Below, piece by piece: positions 5,087 through 10,999 of a DNA stretch of 34,778 nucleotides. Numbering within the stretch: position 1 is the stretch's first letter; each line of letters begins with the position of its first letter. The notes below the pieces were generated by a model. That model saw nothing but the letters and a program-made list of their open reading frames with translations. It was not told the origin of the DNA and ran no database searches. The DNA lies in the NCBI GenBank assembly GCA_025354785.1, contig JANXME010000347.1, forward strand, positions 1-34,778, read 5' to 3'. Source of the stretch: Actinomycetes bacterium (GTDB taxonomy: Bacteria; Actinomycetota; Actinomycetes; Nanopelagicales; Nanopelagicaceae). The translations under genes were made by a program, and so were the position numbers.

Positions 5087-5272
5087 ATGCGTGAAGACTA
5101 CACTCGCCCGGCGCGTCGTCCACTCCCTCCCTCAGAGATTGATACGGCTTGGCAGGCTTTCACCCGAAAAGTGGAGCTGAATGAACTGCGCCGTGAGCGT
5201 GGACTCGGTGCGATCTACTTGACCGAGGACAAGACCCGTAGCGAACTGATCAAGATCACGGCGGTGAAGTAG
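5087..5272 (+). CDS. 61-residue basic protein
   Basis: ATG 5087 follows GTCAAGGAGCATTAAC. The product (MREDYTRPARRPLPPSEIDT...) has a basic, proline-rich start, a helix (WQAFTRKVELNELRRERGLG) and ends LIKITAVK. Charge and size would suit nucleic-acid binding, but no family is recognised. It lies between two copies of the two-hairpin element, so it may be expressed as a single-gene unit. Confidence 0.6.
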   Translation: MREDYTRPARRPLPPSEIDTAWQAFTRKVELNELRRERGLGAIYLTEDKTRSELIKITAVK

Positions 5273-5284
5273 CAGTCACAAGCT

Positions 5285-5334
5285 GGGCAGGGCTAATCTG
5301 CCCTTCTTGCTCGTTCCACCGAATCTCTCGGTGG
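5285..5334 (+). repeat. Two-hairpin element, copy b
   Basis: Hairpin 1, GGGCAG/CTGCCC (5285-5303), then TTCTTGCTCG. Hairpin 2, CCACCGA/TCGGTGG (5316-5334), with loop ATCTC, then TTTGTCAAGGAG and ATG 5351. Confidence 0.7.
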
Positions 5335-5350
5335 TTTGTCAAGGAGTTAC

Positions 5351-5623
5351 ATGCGCAAGACCACCAAGATTCGTACCGGCCTGCACACCTACAACGTCGG
5401 TGACGGCGAGGCTGTCAAGCGGGTTGAGTACAAGCAGACCCGCGTCCAGAAGATCGTATCCCCCAAGAAGGGCACGTCAGCGCTGGGTAGCCGCTTCATC
5501 AAGGGGCAGGAGATTGTCCACATCTCCAGCAGCCGCGCCACCGGAGAGGTCTTCACCCTGACTCTGGGCGACCTCTACAAGCTCATTAACAGTCGCAGCC
5601 ATCGCGCCCTCAAGCGTATCTGA
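5351..5623 (+). CDS. 90-residue basic beta-rich protein
   Basis: ATG 5351 right behind CAAGGAG; an in-frame TTG at 5336 is less likely. The product (MRKTTKIRTGLHTYNVGDGE...) is strongly basic and alternates strands and turns (QTRVQKIVSPKKGTSALGSR, FIKGQEIVHISSSRATGEVF), ending in a helix (LGDLYKLINSRSHRALKRI). A nucleic-acid-binding role would fit but is not shown. The stop overlaps a possible downstream start (TGATG at 5621). Confidence 0.6.
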   Translation: MRKTTKIRTGLHTYNVGDGEAVKRVEYKQTRVQKIVSPKKGTSALGSRFIKGQEIVHISSSRATGEVFTLTLGDLYKLINSRSHRALKRI

Positions 5624-5649
5624 TGCAGATTGGGGAGTTGGATCACCAA

Positions 5650-5904
5650 ATGAGCATCTGGCAGCTGTTGTACGAATTGGGCACGACTACGGTCGCGCTC
5701 TTGGCAGCCTGCCTAGTCGGGCAGGGCATCAAACTGGCAGTCCAACGCTGGACCAACCGTGGAGCCACCCAAACATGCAGACCGACATCATCGCCCGTAA
5801 TCTCACCAAGTGGCGCAAAGAACAAGACTCCAAGCAAGCCAAAGTCGCTGTCAGCCGGGCATCGAGCACTGGGAGTCACATGGAAAGGCGCTCGCGCTCG
5901 GTAA
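5650..5904 (+). CDS. Single-span membrane protein
   Basis: ATG 5650 has GGGGAG upstream; an in-frame ATG at 5623 overlaps the previous stop. Residues 5-25 (QLLYELGTTTVALLAACLVG) form a transmembrane segment, followed by a polar Pro/Ser/Lys-rich tail. The tail overlaps the next frame (5775-6005) by 130 bases and looks low in information, so the true gene may be shorter or the region may carry an indel. Function unknown. Confidence 0.45.
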   Translation: MSIWQLLYELGTTTVALLAACLVGQGIKLAVQRWTNRGATQTCRPTSSPVISPSGAKNKTPSKPKSLSAGHRALGVTWKGARAR

Positions 5905-6005
5905 GCGGCCCACCGAAGTTCAAGAAGTTGGTCGAGTACGAAGCGGCGAACGGCGTGAAGGGTTGGATGACGGCTCCCGGTGGAGTCAGCGTCGAAGGTA
6001 AGTAA
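5775..6005 (+). CDS. 76-residue basic protein, overlapping frame
   Basis: ATG 5775 has GTGGAG at fair spacing. The start (MQTDIIARNLTKWRKEQDSK) and the end (FKKLVEYEAANGVKGWMTAP) look like real protein; the middle (RASSTGSHMERRSRSVSGPP) less so. In another frame the middle reads GIEHWESHGKALALGKRP, so two compensating indels are possible. It ends eight bases before the tRNA-like hairpin at 6013. Confidence 0.45.
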   Translation: MQTDIIARNLTKWRKEQDSKQAKVAVSRASSTGSHMERRSRSVSGPPKFKKLVEYEAANGVKGWMTAPGGVSVEGK

Positions 6006-6012
6006 GCAGATT

Positions 6013-6042
6013 GGCGGGGGTTCGACTCCCCCGCCTCTCTTT
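6013..6042 (+). other. Orphan tRNA T-arm-like hairpin, or terminator
   Basis: An 8-base-pair stem GGCGGGGG/CCCCCGCC encloses TTCGACT, exactly the T-loop consensus of tRNA (G53-TTCGAnY-C61), followed by TCTCTTT. I find no matching 5' acceptor, D or anticodon arm upstream; GAGAGGT at 5543 could pair but lies inside a gene. It may be a terminator, the remnant of a tRNA, or an attachment core copied from the 3' end of a host tRNA or tmRNA gene. Confidence 0.5.
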
Positions 6043-6164
6043 GGCCAGAGCTCCGTTAATGGATGTCAACGCTAGCCCTCTTCTGGGCGAAACGGACCGG
6101 AAATGACCGGCAGGCCAGCATAGTCATCGTAGGCTAAGGAGCTAATCGTGAAATCTATCTGATT
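6043..6164 (+). other. Gene-free spacer with a 4-codon frame
   Basis: Contains small stems (GCCC/GGGC near 6076-6088, CCGG/CCGG near 6097-6110). An AAGGAG site is followed by a minimal frame GTG-AAA-TCT-ATC-TGA at 6148-6162, which ends just before the next hairpin. No protein gene is seen. The strong ribosome site on a 4-codon frame recalls the 7-codon frame at 1203. Confidence 0.35.
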
Positions 6165-6214
6165 GGGGCAGGCAAGCCTGCCCCTCTTGGTCGACCCCAG
6201 CAATCTCGCTGGGG
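6165..6214 (+). repeat. Two-hairpin element, copy c
   Basis: Hairpin 1, GGGGCAGGC/GCCTGCCCC (6165-6184), then TCTTGGTCGA. Hairpin 2, CCCCAGC/GCTGGGG (6195-6214), with loop AATCTC, then TAGTCAAGGGG. It is the closest relative of copy d at 7716. Confidence 0.75.
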
Positions 6215-6232
6215 TAGTCAAGGGGTGAACAT

Positions 6233-6361
6233 TTGGTTTTTCTGGGTTTGTTCGGCATTGCTTTCATCGTCATCTGCGCCACCTGTGGGTTCGAGAGTGA
6301 GCCACCCCATCCGCCCAAGCCTCGCTACAAACCGAAGTACTTCGCTGGACGGAGGCCGTAA
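6233..6361 (+). CDS. 42-residue membrane peptide, TTG start
   Basis: No ATG fits; TTG 6233 lies seven bases after AAGGGG. The product (MVFLGLFGIAFIVICATCGF then ESEPPHPPKPRYK...) has one hydrophobic segment (1-19) with Cys-Ala-Thr-Cys at its end, and a proline-rich basic tail. The N-terminus resembles the 22-residue peptide at 837. It could be a membrane anchor or a lipid-modified peptide. The stop TAA overlaps the next start by a base. Confidence 0.5.
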   Translation: MVFLGLFGIAFIVICATCGFESEPPHPPKPRYKPKYFAGRRP

Positions 6362-6532
6362 ATGAAAGTAAAAGATTTGATTGATCAGCTGCAGTGCTAT
6401 GATCCCACACTCGATGTGGTGGTATCCGGTGGTGGCGACTACGCCAACGTGGTCAAAGTTGTTGTCGGCGCTCACTATTCTGGACCCTTGGTAAATGTGT
6501 TGGAGCTCTACGGATTAGGAGGAGCCATATGA
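6362..6532 (+). CDS. Small phage protein, MKVKELI-type paralog 3
   Basis: 56 residues starting MKVKDLIDQLQCYDPTLDVV. The DP-x-L-D-VVV pattern places it with the proteins at 2178 and 8353. A glycine-rich turn (SGGGDYANV) and a C-terminal strand (PLVNVLELYGLGGAI) follow. Stop and next start overlap (ATATGA). Function unknown. Confidence 0.65.
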   Translation: MKVKDLIDQLQCYDPTLDVVVSGGGDYANVVKVVVGAHYSGPLVNVLELYGLGGAI

Positions 6533-6744
6533 AAGATCCGGCTACAGACGAGGAGATTGACGAGTTCCGCAAGAAATTCTGTCAGTTGAATTACCTCGAT
6601 CGCTACCGGGTCGCCTACGGTGATTCACCGGGCGACCTTCTTGACTTGGCCGTATGCAAGTTTGCCGAAGCAGAAGATGAGGACGAGGCCAAGGATCTCA
6701 TGGACGCCGTTGATGAGGCGCTCGCCAACCCCAGTAAACTTTGA
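6529..6744 (+). CDS. 71-residue acidic helical protein
   Basis: ATG 6529 overlaps the previous stop and has AGGAGGAG upstream. The product (MKDPATDEEIDEFRKKFCQL...) is very acidic, with helices around FAEAEDEDEAKDLMDAVDEA. It looks soluble and all-alpha. Acidic small phage proteins sometimes mimic DNA or bind host enzymes, but nothing specific supports that here. Confidence 0.6.
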   Translation: MKDPATDEEIDEFRKKFCQLNYLDRYRVAYGDSPGDLLDLAVCKFAEAEDEDEAKDLMDAVDEALANPSKL

Positions 6745-6758
6745 CCAAGGAGGAATGA

Positions 6759-7013
6759 ATGCTTTACGTGAAATACGCAAAGAAGACCTATGATGTCGAG
6801 CTCCAGTGGCATGTCGGGAACAAGCCGGTTCTGGATCAGCTTGAGGGTGACACTGAGGGTGTCCTCAACCACGTTGTTGAGGTTTATGCCGATGGCGACG
6901 AGCTGGATTACATCCGCAGCACGTTCGACCGGTTGCCGATCAAGGTTGGTCGCACCTGTGTGTGGCATGGCGAAATGGCGAAGTTCATCGTTGTCAACCT
7001 GGGGAATCCATGA
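6759..7013 (+). CDS. 84-residue protein of unknown function
   Basis: ATG 6759 follows CCAAGGAGG by five bases; an ATG at 6755 is in a dead frame. The product (MLYVKYAKKTYDVELQWHVG...) alternates strands and helices with a charged middle (DQLEGDTEGVLNHVVEVYAD). It ends KFIVVNLGNP and overlaps the next gene by ATGA. No family recognised. Confidence 0.6.
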   Translation: MLYVKYAKKTYDVELQWHVGNKPVLDQLEGDTEGVLNHVVEVYADGDELDYIRSTFDRLPIKVGRTCVWHGEMAKFIVVNLGNP

Positions 7014-7531
7014 AAGTCGAAATCTACTGCTACCGGGGTCCGAACTACTACGGGTTCGGGCTTACTCCTGAGGCTGCCGTCGCGCAGGCTGTGCAGGCTG
7101 GTATGCGTCGCGACAAACTGTATCAGAACTACATGATGACACGTCTTCCGGAGGGAGTTAACAATGTCTACGTTGACGACTTCGGAGGACTTAACTGGGA
7201 TTTCCCCAAAGAGATGGCGACGATCGACATGGAGTCGATTACGTCCAGGCCGGGCGCTCGCCTTTACCTCAATTCCAACACTGACAAATGGCAGGAGGAG
7301 GAGATCGCTTACCACAAGCCGAAAGGCGAGCCGCAGCTGCTGCATGTGCGGATCGAGGGTTGGATCGAGAGGCCATTCGCCGCTCATGAGGCCAGTGGAA
7401 CTTCAGGTGAGGAGTTCATGATGGAATGGGCCGAAACCGTGGACGCGCCGCGTCTTGCGCAAGAGCTTTATGAGAACGGCGATTACGAGATCTTCCTCAC
7501 CCCATTGAGCAAGTATAAGGCGGGGCGATGA
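7010..7531 (+). CDS. 173-residue protein of unknown function
   Basis: ATGA overlap sets the start. The product (MKVEIYCYRGPNYYGFGLTP...) opens with a strand-turn-helix unit (EAAVAQAVQAGMRRDKLYQN) and contains aromatic-rich stretches (YVDDFGGLNWDFPKEMATID, RIEGWIERPFAAHEASGTSG). The C-terminal part (ELYENGDYEIFLTPLSKYKA) is again mixed alpha/beta. It is probably a single globular domain, and I cannot assign a family. It is part of the coupled block 6362-7707. Confidence 0.6.
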   Translation: MKVEIYCYRGPNYYGFGLTPEAAVAQAVQAGMRRDKLYQNYMMTRLPEGVNNVYVDDFGGLNWDFPKEMATIDMESITSRPGARLYLNSNTDKWQEEEIAYHKPKGEPQLLHVRIEGWIERPFAAHEASGTSGEEFMMEWAETVDAPRLAQELYENGDYEIFLTPLSKYKAGR

Positions 7532-7707
7532 GATACCTCGTCCATCTGCGAAGGACCACGGTGGAAGACGTGGTTGTCAACGTGGAGGCTGAGTCAGAAG
7601 ACAAGGCTGAAGTGGAGGCCAAGACCATCATCGAGAACGGTGGTGGAGATGACTGGGATCTTGACGATGACAATCTCGACGTAGTGTCGGTCGAAGAAGC
7701 CGGCTAG
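7528..7707 (+). CDS. DpnD/PcfM-like small protein
   Basis: 59 residues, start set by the ATGA overlap. MRYLVHLRRTTVEDVVVNVE, then AESEDKAEVEAK..., shows the strand-strand-helix pattern with V-x-V-E-A-E-S-E-D-K-A typical of DpnD/PcfM-type proteins, followed by an acidic segment (DDWDLDDDNLD) and a last strand (VVSVEEAG). The C-terminus of the 3240 protein and the 12909 protein look related. Function of the family is unknown. Confidence 0.6.
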   Translation: MRYLVHLRRTTVEDVVVNVEAESEDKAEVEAKTIIENGGGDDWDLDDDNLDVVSVEEAG

Positions 7708-7715
7708 CAAGGAAT

Positions 7716-7765
7716 GGGCAAGGAAACTTGCCCCTTCTGCTCAGCCCCAGCAATCTTGCTGGGGC
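7716..7765 (+). repeat. Two-hairpin element, copy d
   Basis: Hairpin 1, GGGCAAG/CTTGCCC (7716-7733), then CCTTCTGCTCA. Hairpin 2, GCCCCAGC/GCTGGGGC (7744-7765), with loop AATCTT, then AGTCAGGAG and ATG 7783. Hairpin 2 is almost identical to that in copy c. Confidence 0.75.
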
Positions 7766-7782
7766 AGTCAGGAGTTTCACGA

Positions 7783-7986
7783 ATGACTAAACATGAAATT
7801 CGCAAAGCTGCCAACGCTGCACGTGATGTTCATCCGATGTTGCGGTATGGACAAGCGATCTTCAATGCGGTCTACAAGGACCAGCCGCAAGCCGCAGAGA
7901 GGCTCATAGACACCAAGTTGGATTGTTTCCACGAAGACGGTGTGGTTGAGTCTTTCCTCGATAACATTTACGGACTGGGTGAATAA
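7783..7986 (+). CDS. 67-residue helical protein
   Basis: ATG 7783 follows CAGGAG directly after two-hairpin copy d. The product (MTKHEIRKAANAARDVHPML...) is mainly helical (RYGQAIFNAVYKDQPQAAER) and ends DNIYGLGE. No family is recognised. It heads a coupled run of small genes to 8825. Confidence 0.6.
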   Translation: MTKHEIRKAANAARDVHPMLRYGQAIFNAVYKDQPQAAERLIDTKLDCFHEDGVVESFLDNIYGLGE

Positions 7987-8175
7987 ATGTCTAGTTTTAA
8001 AACAGGATGGGGGCTGTTCAAGATGCTTCTACAGCCCCTTCTCATGAGGTTTCGTAGAAAGCTGAAGGAGTTCGCCTGTTTCCACGATGAATGTGTATCT
8101 CGCATCGAGTGGTCTGGGATCTACATCATCTGCTCCAAGTGCAGGAAGACCGTTCGATGCATTATCAAACTATGA
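7987..8175 (+). CDS. Small zinc-ribbon-like protein
   Basis: 62 residues starting directly after the previous stop. The N-terminal half is basic and hydrophobic (LFKMLLQPLLMRFRRKLKEF). The second half has C-x-H-x(3)-C and, further on, C-S-K-C plus a final Cys (ACFHDECVSRIEWSGIYIIC, SKCRKTVRC), suggesting one zinc site. It overlaps the next zinc protein by ATGA. Confidence 0.55.
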   Translation: MSSFKTGWGLFKMLLQPLLMRFRRKLKEFACFHDECVSRIEWSGIYIICSKCRKTVRCIIKL

Positions 8176-8363
8176 CCTACTGCGTCCAATGTGGCTGGGA
8201 TGGCAACGTTCATCAATATGGTTCGAAAGGCAATGATCTCTGTAGCAGATGTTTTGCTAACGAACTGGCTGATGAACCTCGCCAAGATGTGTATCTATTT
8301 AGTCAACACCAAGTCACGATGACTCGTGACCAACGTATGCCAGAGGAGAACAATGAAAGTTAA
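8172..8363 (+). CDS. Small zinc-ribbon protein
   Basis: 63 residues; the ATGA overlap at 8172 is preferred to an in-frame ATG at 8091 that would bury the previous gene. Two knuckles, C-V-Q-C-G and C-S-R-C-F (MTYCVQCGWDGNVHQYGSKG, NDLCSRCFANEL), are spaced like a four-Cys zinc ribbon. The C-terminus is polar. Likely nucleic-acid or protein binding; function unknown. Confidence 0.6.
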   Translation: MTYCVQCGWDGNVHQYGSKGNDLCSRCFANELADEPRQDVYLFSQHQVTMTRDQRMPEENNES

Positions 8364-8556
8364 GGAACTGATCAGGCTGCTGGCTCTCCGAGATCCGGAA
8401 GCAGAAGTGGTTGTCCCTCATGATGAGGAATGGAATTGGCTTGAGCCGATCGGCTGTGCTACACGTCATAAGGTGGTGCACAATGTTAACGGGCACCCTG
8501 ACAGCAACAACGAACCGATGAAGGTGGTTATCCTGCTCCCTTGGAATGGAGAATGA
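8353..8556 (+). CDS. Small phage protein, MKVKELI-type paralog 4
   Basis: 67 residues, MKVKELIRLLALRDPEAEVV with the family DPE-x-E-VVV pattern. It has an acidic and aromatic middle (PHDEEWNWLEPIG) and a final strand (MKVVILLPW). It overlaps the genes on both sides. It is the most typical member of the four-copy family in this window. Confidence 0.65.
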   Translation: MKVKELIRLLALRDPEAEVVVPHDEEWNWLEPIGCATRHKVVHNVNGHPDSNNEPMKVVILLPWNGE

Positions 8557-8825
8557 CCATGAAGACTTGTCGATGTTTCAGCACTCTGGTGGCCGATGGC
8601 ACACCTTTTTGCCAAGAATGCGGCTATCAGCCTTCTCACTGCCGGTGCGACCACACCACCACCAATTGTTTTGATGCGGCCCTAGTGCGCGCCAAAAACA
8701 GGCTCACGGCGGCCCAAGCCGCCAGAGACGCGGCGCACAAGACCGCCGTATTGGCGGCAAAGACATGGGGCCAGGCTTTGACTGAATGGATGGTATTGGA
8801 CGCTGAGAAGATCAACTTTTTGTAA
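8553..8825 (+). CDS. Cys/His-rich protein with helical tail
   Basis: ATG 8553 overlaps the previous stop; ATG 8559 is an alternative. Residues 1-40 hold many Cys and His (C-R-C-F, FCQECGYQPSHCRCDH), probably one or two zinc sites. Residues 45-85 are an alanine-rich helix (RAKNRLTAAQAARDAAHKTA). Function unknown; it closes the coupled block before sigma-54-like box 4. Confidence 0.6.
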   Translation: MTMKTCRCFSTLVADGTPFCQECGYQPSHCRCDHTTTNCFDAALVRAKNRLTAAQAARDAAHKTAVLAAKTWGQALTEWMVLDAEKINFL

Positions 8826-8841
8826 TTCGGTGCTTAATCAC

Positions 8842-8857
8842 TGGCACGACGCCTGCA
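8842..8857 (+). promoter_or_regulatory. Sigma-54-like -24/-12 promoter, copy 4
   Basis: TGGCACGACGCCTGCA, perfect -24 half and CTGCA at -12, 10 bases between GG and GC. It sits in a clean gap between the stop at 8825 and ATG 8899. Confidence 0.7.
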
Positions 8858-8898
8858 GAACCATCACGCAGCAATCACACAACCGCAAGGAGCATCAA

Positions 8899-9150
8899 AT
8901 GAAGGAAGTCACGTTCACCGTCCGCAAGGAAACCAAGCTCTACCTCGTTTGCGACGAGGACGGCGATAAGGCCAATCAGGCGATCGGTGCCCTCAACGTC
9001 AAGAAGTCGCTCTTCCCCGGCGTCACGGTCGGCGGCAAGGTGTCAGTCAGCCTCAATACTCCCACTCCACCGGTCATCGGCATCGGGCTGGGCGCGGTCA
9101 CCGCCACCGACGTCGACAGCGCGCCGTACGGGTTGGTGGTCACGCCGTGA
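8899..9150 (+). CDS. 83-residue beta-rich protein
   Basis: ATG 8899 behind CAAGGAGCATCAA, 42 bases after the promoter box. The product (MKEVTFTVRKETKLYLVCDE...) is beta-rich; a Gly/Pro-rich end (TPTPPVIGIGLGAVTATDVD) may be flexible. Codons are more GC-rich than in its neighbours, as for the other genes placed first behind such boxes. No family recognised. GTGA overlap with the next gene. Confidence 0.65.
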   Translation: MKEVTFTVRKETKLYLVCDEDGDKANQAIGALNVKKSLFPGVTVGGKVSVSLNTPTPPVIGIGLGAVTATDVDSAPYGLVVTP

Positions 9151-9506
9151 AGTGTGAGATCTGCGAGGACCCAACTGATAGTAAGATCCAGGCTTCATGT
9201 GGCCATGGATCTTACATTTGTCTGGAGTGTCAAGATGAATGTGAAGAATCACTCAAGGCAGATATTTGTCTGGGCTGCCAAGAGTCGCATGACGAAGACT
9301 ATGAGGGAGAAGATGTGCCCCTCAAGCCGGTGGTCGAGTTGATTGGAACCGACAGCAATGCGTTTTCGATCATCGGTAAGTGCATGAAGGTCGCACGCAA
9401 GGCTGGCTGGGACAAGGCGACTCAGGACAAGGTGCGGGACGAGATGATGTCTGGCGACTATGACCACGTTCTCCAGACCGCCATGAAGTATTTCGAAGTG
9501 GAGTAA
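9147..9506 (+). CDS. RING-like Cys-rich domain fused to phage GDYDHVLQT domain
   Basis: 119 residues from GTG 9147, overlapping the previous stop. Residues 1-47 contain C-E-I-C, then C-G-H-G, C-L-E-C, C and C-L-G-C, spaced like a RING or B-box type zinc fold. Residues 60-119 (VELIGTDSNAFSIIGKCMKV..., SGDYDHVLQTAMKYFEVE) match a family common in phage small proteins, of form G-x-D-x-NAF-x-I-x-G and SGDYDH-x-L. Function of either part is unknown. Confidence 0.7.
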   Translation: MKCEICEDPTDSKIQASCGHGSYICLECQDECEESLKADICLGCQESHDEDYEGEDVPLKPVVELIGTDSNAFSIIGKCMKVARKAGWDKATQDKVRDEMMSGDYDHVLQTAMKYFEVE

Positions 9507-9509
9507 ATC

Positions 9510-9758
9510 ATGTCCTCACACTTTGTTGTAATGCGCTGGAATGGCCATGACTACGATGATAGCGTTGATTATGTTGACGCCGTATTCGACAGTCTCGCAC
9601 TGGCGGTAGAACATTGTTTGAGAGTGGAACCACTTGTAATGTACAGAACCGATGTATTGCCGAGGAACGAGGCTTACTCGATCGATGAGTTTCTGGGTGC
9701 AACATGTTTGCGTAGCTTTACTTGGGAAGGAACTGAAGTTCCACACTCACTATACTGA
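9510..9758 (+). CDS. 82-residue protein of unknown function
   Basis: ATG 9510 follows the previous stop by three bases. The product (MSSHFVVMRWNGHDYDDSVD...) reads as a single alpha/beta domain with an acidic early part and a helix (AVFDSLALAVEHCLRVEPLV). It ends FTWEGTEVPHSLY. No family recognised. Confidence 0.55.
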   Translation: MSSHFVVMRWNGHDYDDSVDYVDAVFDSLALAVEHCLRVEPLVMYRTDVLPRNEAYSIDEFLGATCLRSFTWEGTEVPHSLY

Positions 9759-9769
9759 GGACACACCAA

Positions 9770-9997
9770 ATGTTCGTCAAGAAGAATACTGAGATTCCCG
9801 TTGGCTTCAAGATCACCAAGTGCCCACCGATGCCTGCGGCCGGCAAGTCGATCTATCGCTTGGAGGTTGAGGAAGAGGAGCGGCTCATCGCGGCTGCACA
9901 GGTGTCCGTCAAGGACACCCATACCTGCCAGACGCCGAGCAAGGAAGGCATGTTGTGCATGGAATGCGAGACGACCAAGACCGCCAAGGCTGGGTGA
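9770..9997 (+). CDS. 75-residue protein of unknown function
   Basis: ATG 9770 after a GAGGACACACCAA leader. The start (MFVKKNTEIPVGFKITKCPP) is beta-like. The middle is a charged helix (YRLEVEEEERLIAAAQVSV). The end carries three Cys (HTCQTPSKEGMLCMECETTK) that could bind metal. No family recognised. Confidence 0.55.
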   Translation: MFVKKNTEIPVGFKITKCPPMPAAGKSIYRLEVEEEERLIAAAQVSVKDTHTCQTPSKEGMLCMECETTKTAKAG

Positions 9998-10001
9998 CTC
10001 C

Positions 10002-10289
10002 ATGGGCGGGTTTGAGAAGACGCAAGACAGCAAGGTAACTGCATTAGTGAAGCAGGGCGCTCACGGCTGGATTCAGTGGAAAGGTACTGCCGTGTGTATG
10101 GATGTTCATTGTACTTGCGGCGAGCACACACACATCGACGATGAGTTCGCCTATTTCGTTAGGTGTGGCGCGTGTGGAAAGACATGGCAATGTAATCCGA
10201 ACATCGAGTTGATTGAAGCATCTGTCCAGGACCTAAAGGGCGCATGTGAACCTGTGTTGTCGATGACTGACGGGAGTAATGACCGCTAG
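10002..10289 (+). CDS. Phage protein of the DSKVTALVKQGAHGWIQWKG family
   Basis: 95 residues; ATG 10002 follows the previous stop. DSKVTALVKQGAHGWIQWKG, then VCMDVHCTCGEHTHID and FVRCGACGKTWQC, match a small phage protein type I recognise by its VCMD-x-HC-x-CG and CG-x-C signature. The four Cys in two pairs indicate a zinc ribbon. Its function in phages is not established. Confidence 0.7.
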   Translation: MGGFEKTQDSKVTALVKQGAHGWIQWKGTAVCMDVHCTCGEHTHIDDEFAYFVRCGACGKTWQCNPNIELIEASVQDLKGACEPVLSMTDGSNDR

Positions 10290-10301
10290 TTGCGGTCCCA
10301 T

Positions 10302-10359
10302 GGGCTGGCCGGTGGTATTGAGAAGCACCCCTACTCGGAGAGAGTCGATCCGGCAGCCC
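10302..10359 (+). terminator. Imperfect hairpin with TATTTTA tail
   Basis: GGGCTG(G)CCGG (10302-10312) pairs with CCGGCAGCCC (10350-10359) with one bulge, followed by CTATTTTAC and then the CAGGAG site of the 10378 gene. It may be a weak terminator or leader structure. Confidence 0.45.
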
Positions 10360-10377
10360 CTATTTTACAGGAGCCCT

Positions 10378-10995
10378 ATGAAGACTAAAATTGTCGGAAT
10401 GCTCGCTGGACTGGCTCTTGCTTGTGGCGACTCCAATCCAATTGACAATGTGCTTGGACCGCAGCTGAAAAATTTCCCAAATCAGTGTGGCGCGGTCGAA
10501 GTATATGGTTTTTCCCACTCGGCAGGGGTCGCCAATTGCGCTTACATCCGCAAGGCTGTATTGCTTTCACGCGAGATTTTGTGGCAGGCTGGACTGTGGG
10601 CTCCAGCTGGGCCGCATGGCCATGACCAAAGTGTCAGCCAATTTCAGCTGTATGTCCACGACACGTTTGGTTGGACCGACATTTGGAGTCGTCAGATTTC
10701 GGGTGAAACAAATCGCGGCACCACCTCAATCGAGGTAAACGACGACCTATCTTCGCTGCTACATGAAGAAATCCACGTCATGCTGGGCCAGGATGGCGAT
10801 AATCACGATAATTGGGATAAGCTCGGCTACTATGGGTTGGACACCTACTTTTCAAATCAAGTTGGAGATGGTATGGCGTGGAATTGCGCAACCGGTCGTG
10901 GCATGACGCGTGCAATGGTGGATTCGCTCCGCGATTCCGGGCGGCCCATCGACGAGTTTTTGATCAAACACCCCGACTGCCTGAATAAGGAATAA
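10378..10995 (+). CDS. Secreted HExxH metallopeptidase-like lipoprotein
   Basis: 205 residues; ATG 10378 has CAGGAG upstream, and an in-frame extension to 10279 lacks a signal. Residues 1-15 (MKTKIVGMLAGLALA) are a signal sequence, with Cys16-Gly-Asp as likely lipidated start (ALAC is a weak lipobox). HEEIH at 129-133 followed by GQDGDNHDNW (His143) resembles a zincin active site. The HExxH-x(9)-H spacing is longer than the metzincin HExxHxxGxxH. The role may be modifying the host envelope or an exported phage factor. Catalysis is inferred, not shown. Confidence 0.65.
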   Translation: MKTKIVGMLAGLALACGDSNPIDNVLGPQLKNFPNQCGAVEVYGFSHSAGVANCAYIRKAVLLSREILWQAGLWAPAGPHGHDQSVSQFQLYVHDTFGWTDIWSRQISGETNRGTTSIEVNDDLSSLLHEEIHVMLGQDGDNHDNWDKLGYYGLDTYFSNQVGDGMAWNCATGRGMTRAMVDSLRDSGRPIDEFLIKHPDCLNKE

Positions 10996-10999
10996 GACA

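Noticed and set aside
5543-6040. tmRNA or long intron-bearing tRNA ending at the 6013 T arm
   Set aside because: The only pairing 5' strand (GAGAGGT at 5543) lies in a coding frame, and no other tmRNA feature was found.
8613-8631. Sigma-54-like TGGCAC...TTGCC
   Set aside because: Spacing between GG and GC is 11 rather than 10, and it lies inside a gene.
10410-10425. GG-N10-GC match within the lipoprotein signal sequence
   Set aside because: The CACG part of the -24 element is missing; it is explained by codons for the signal peptide.
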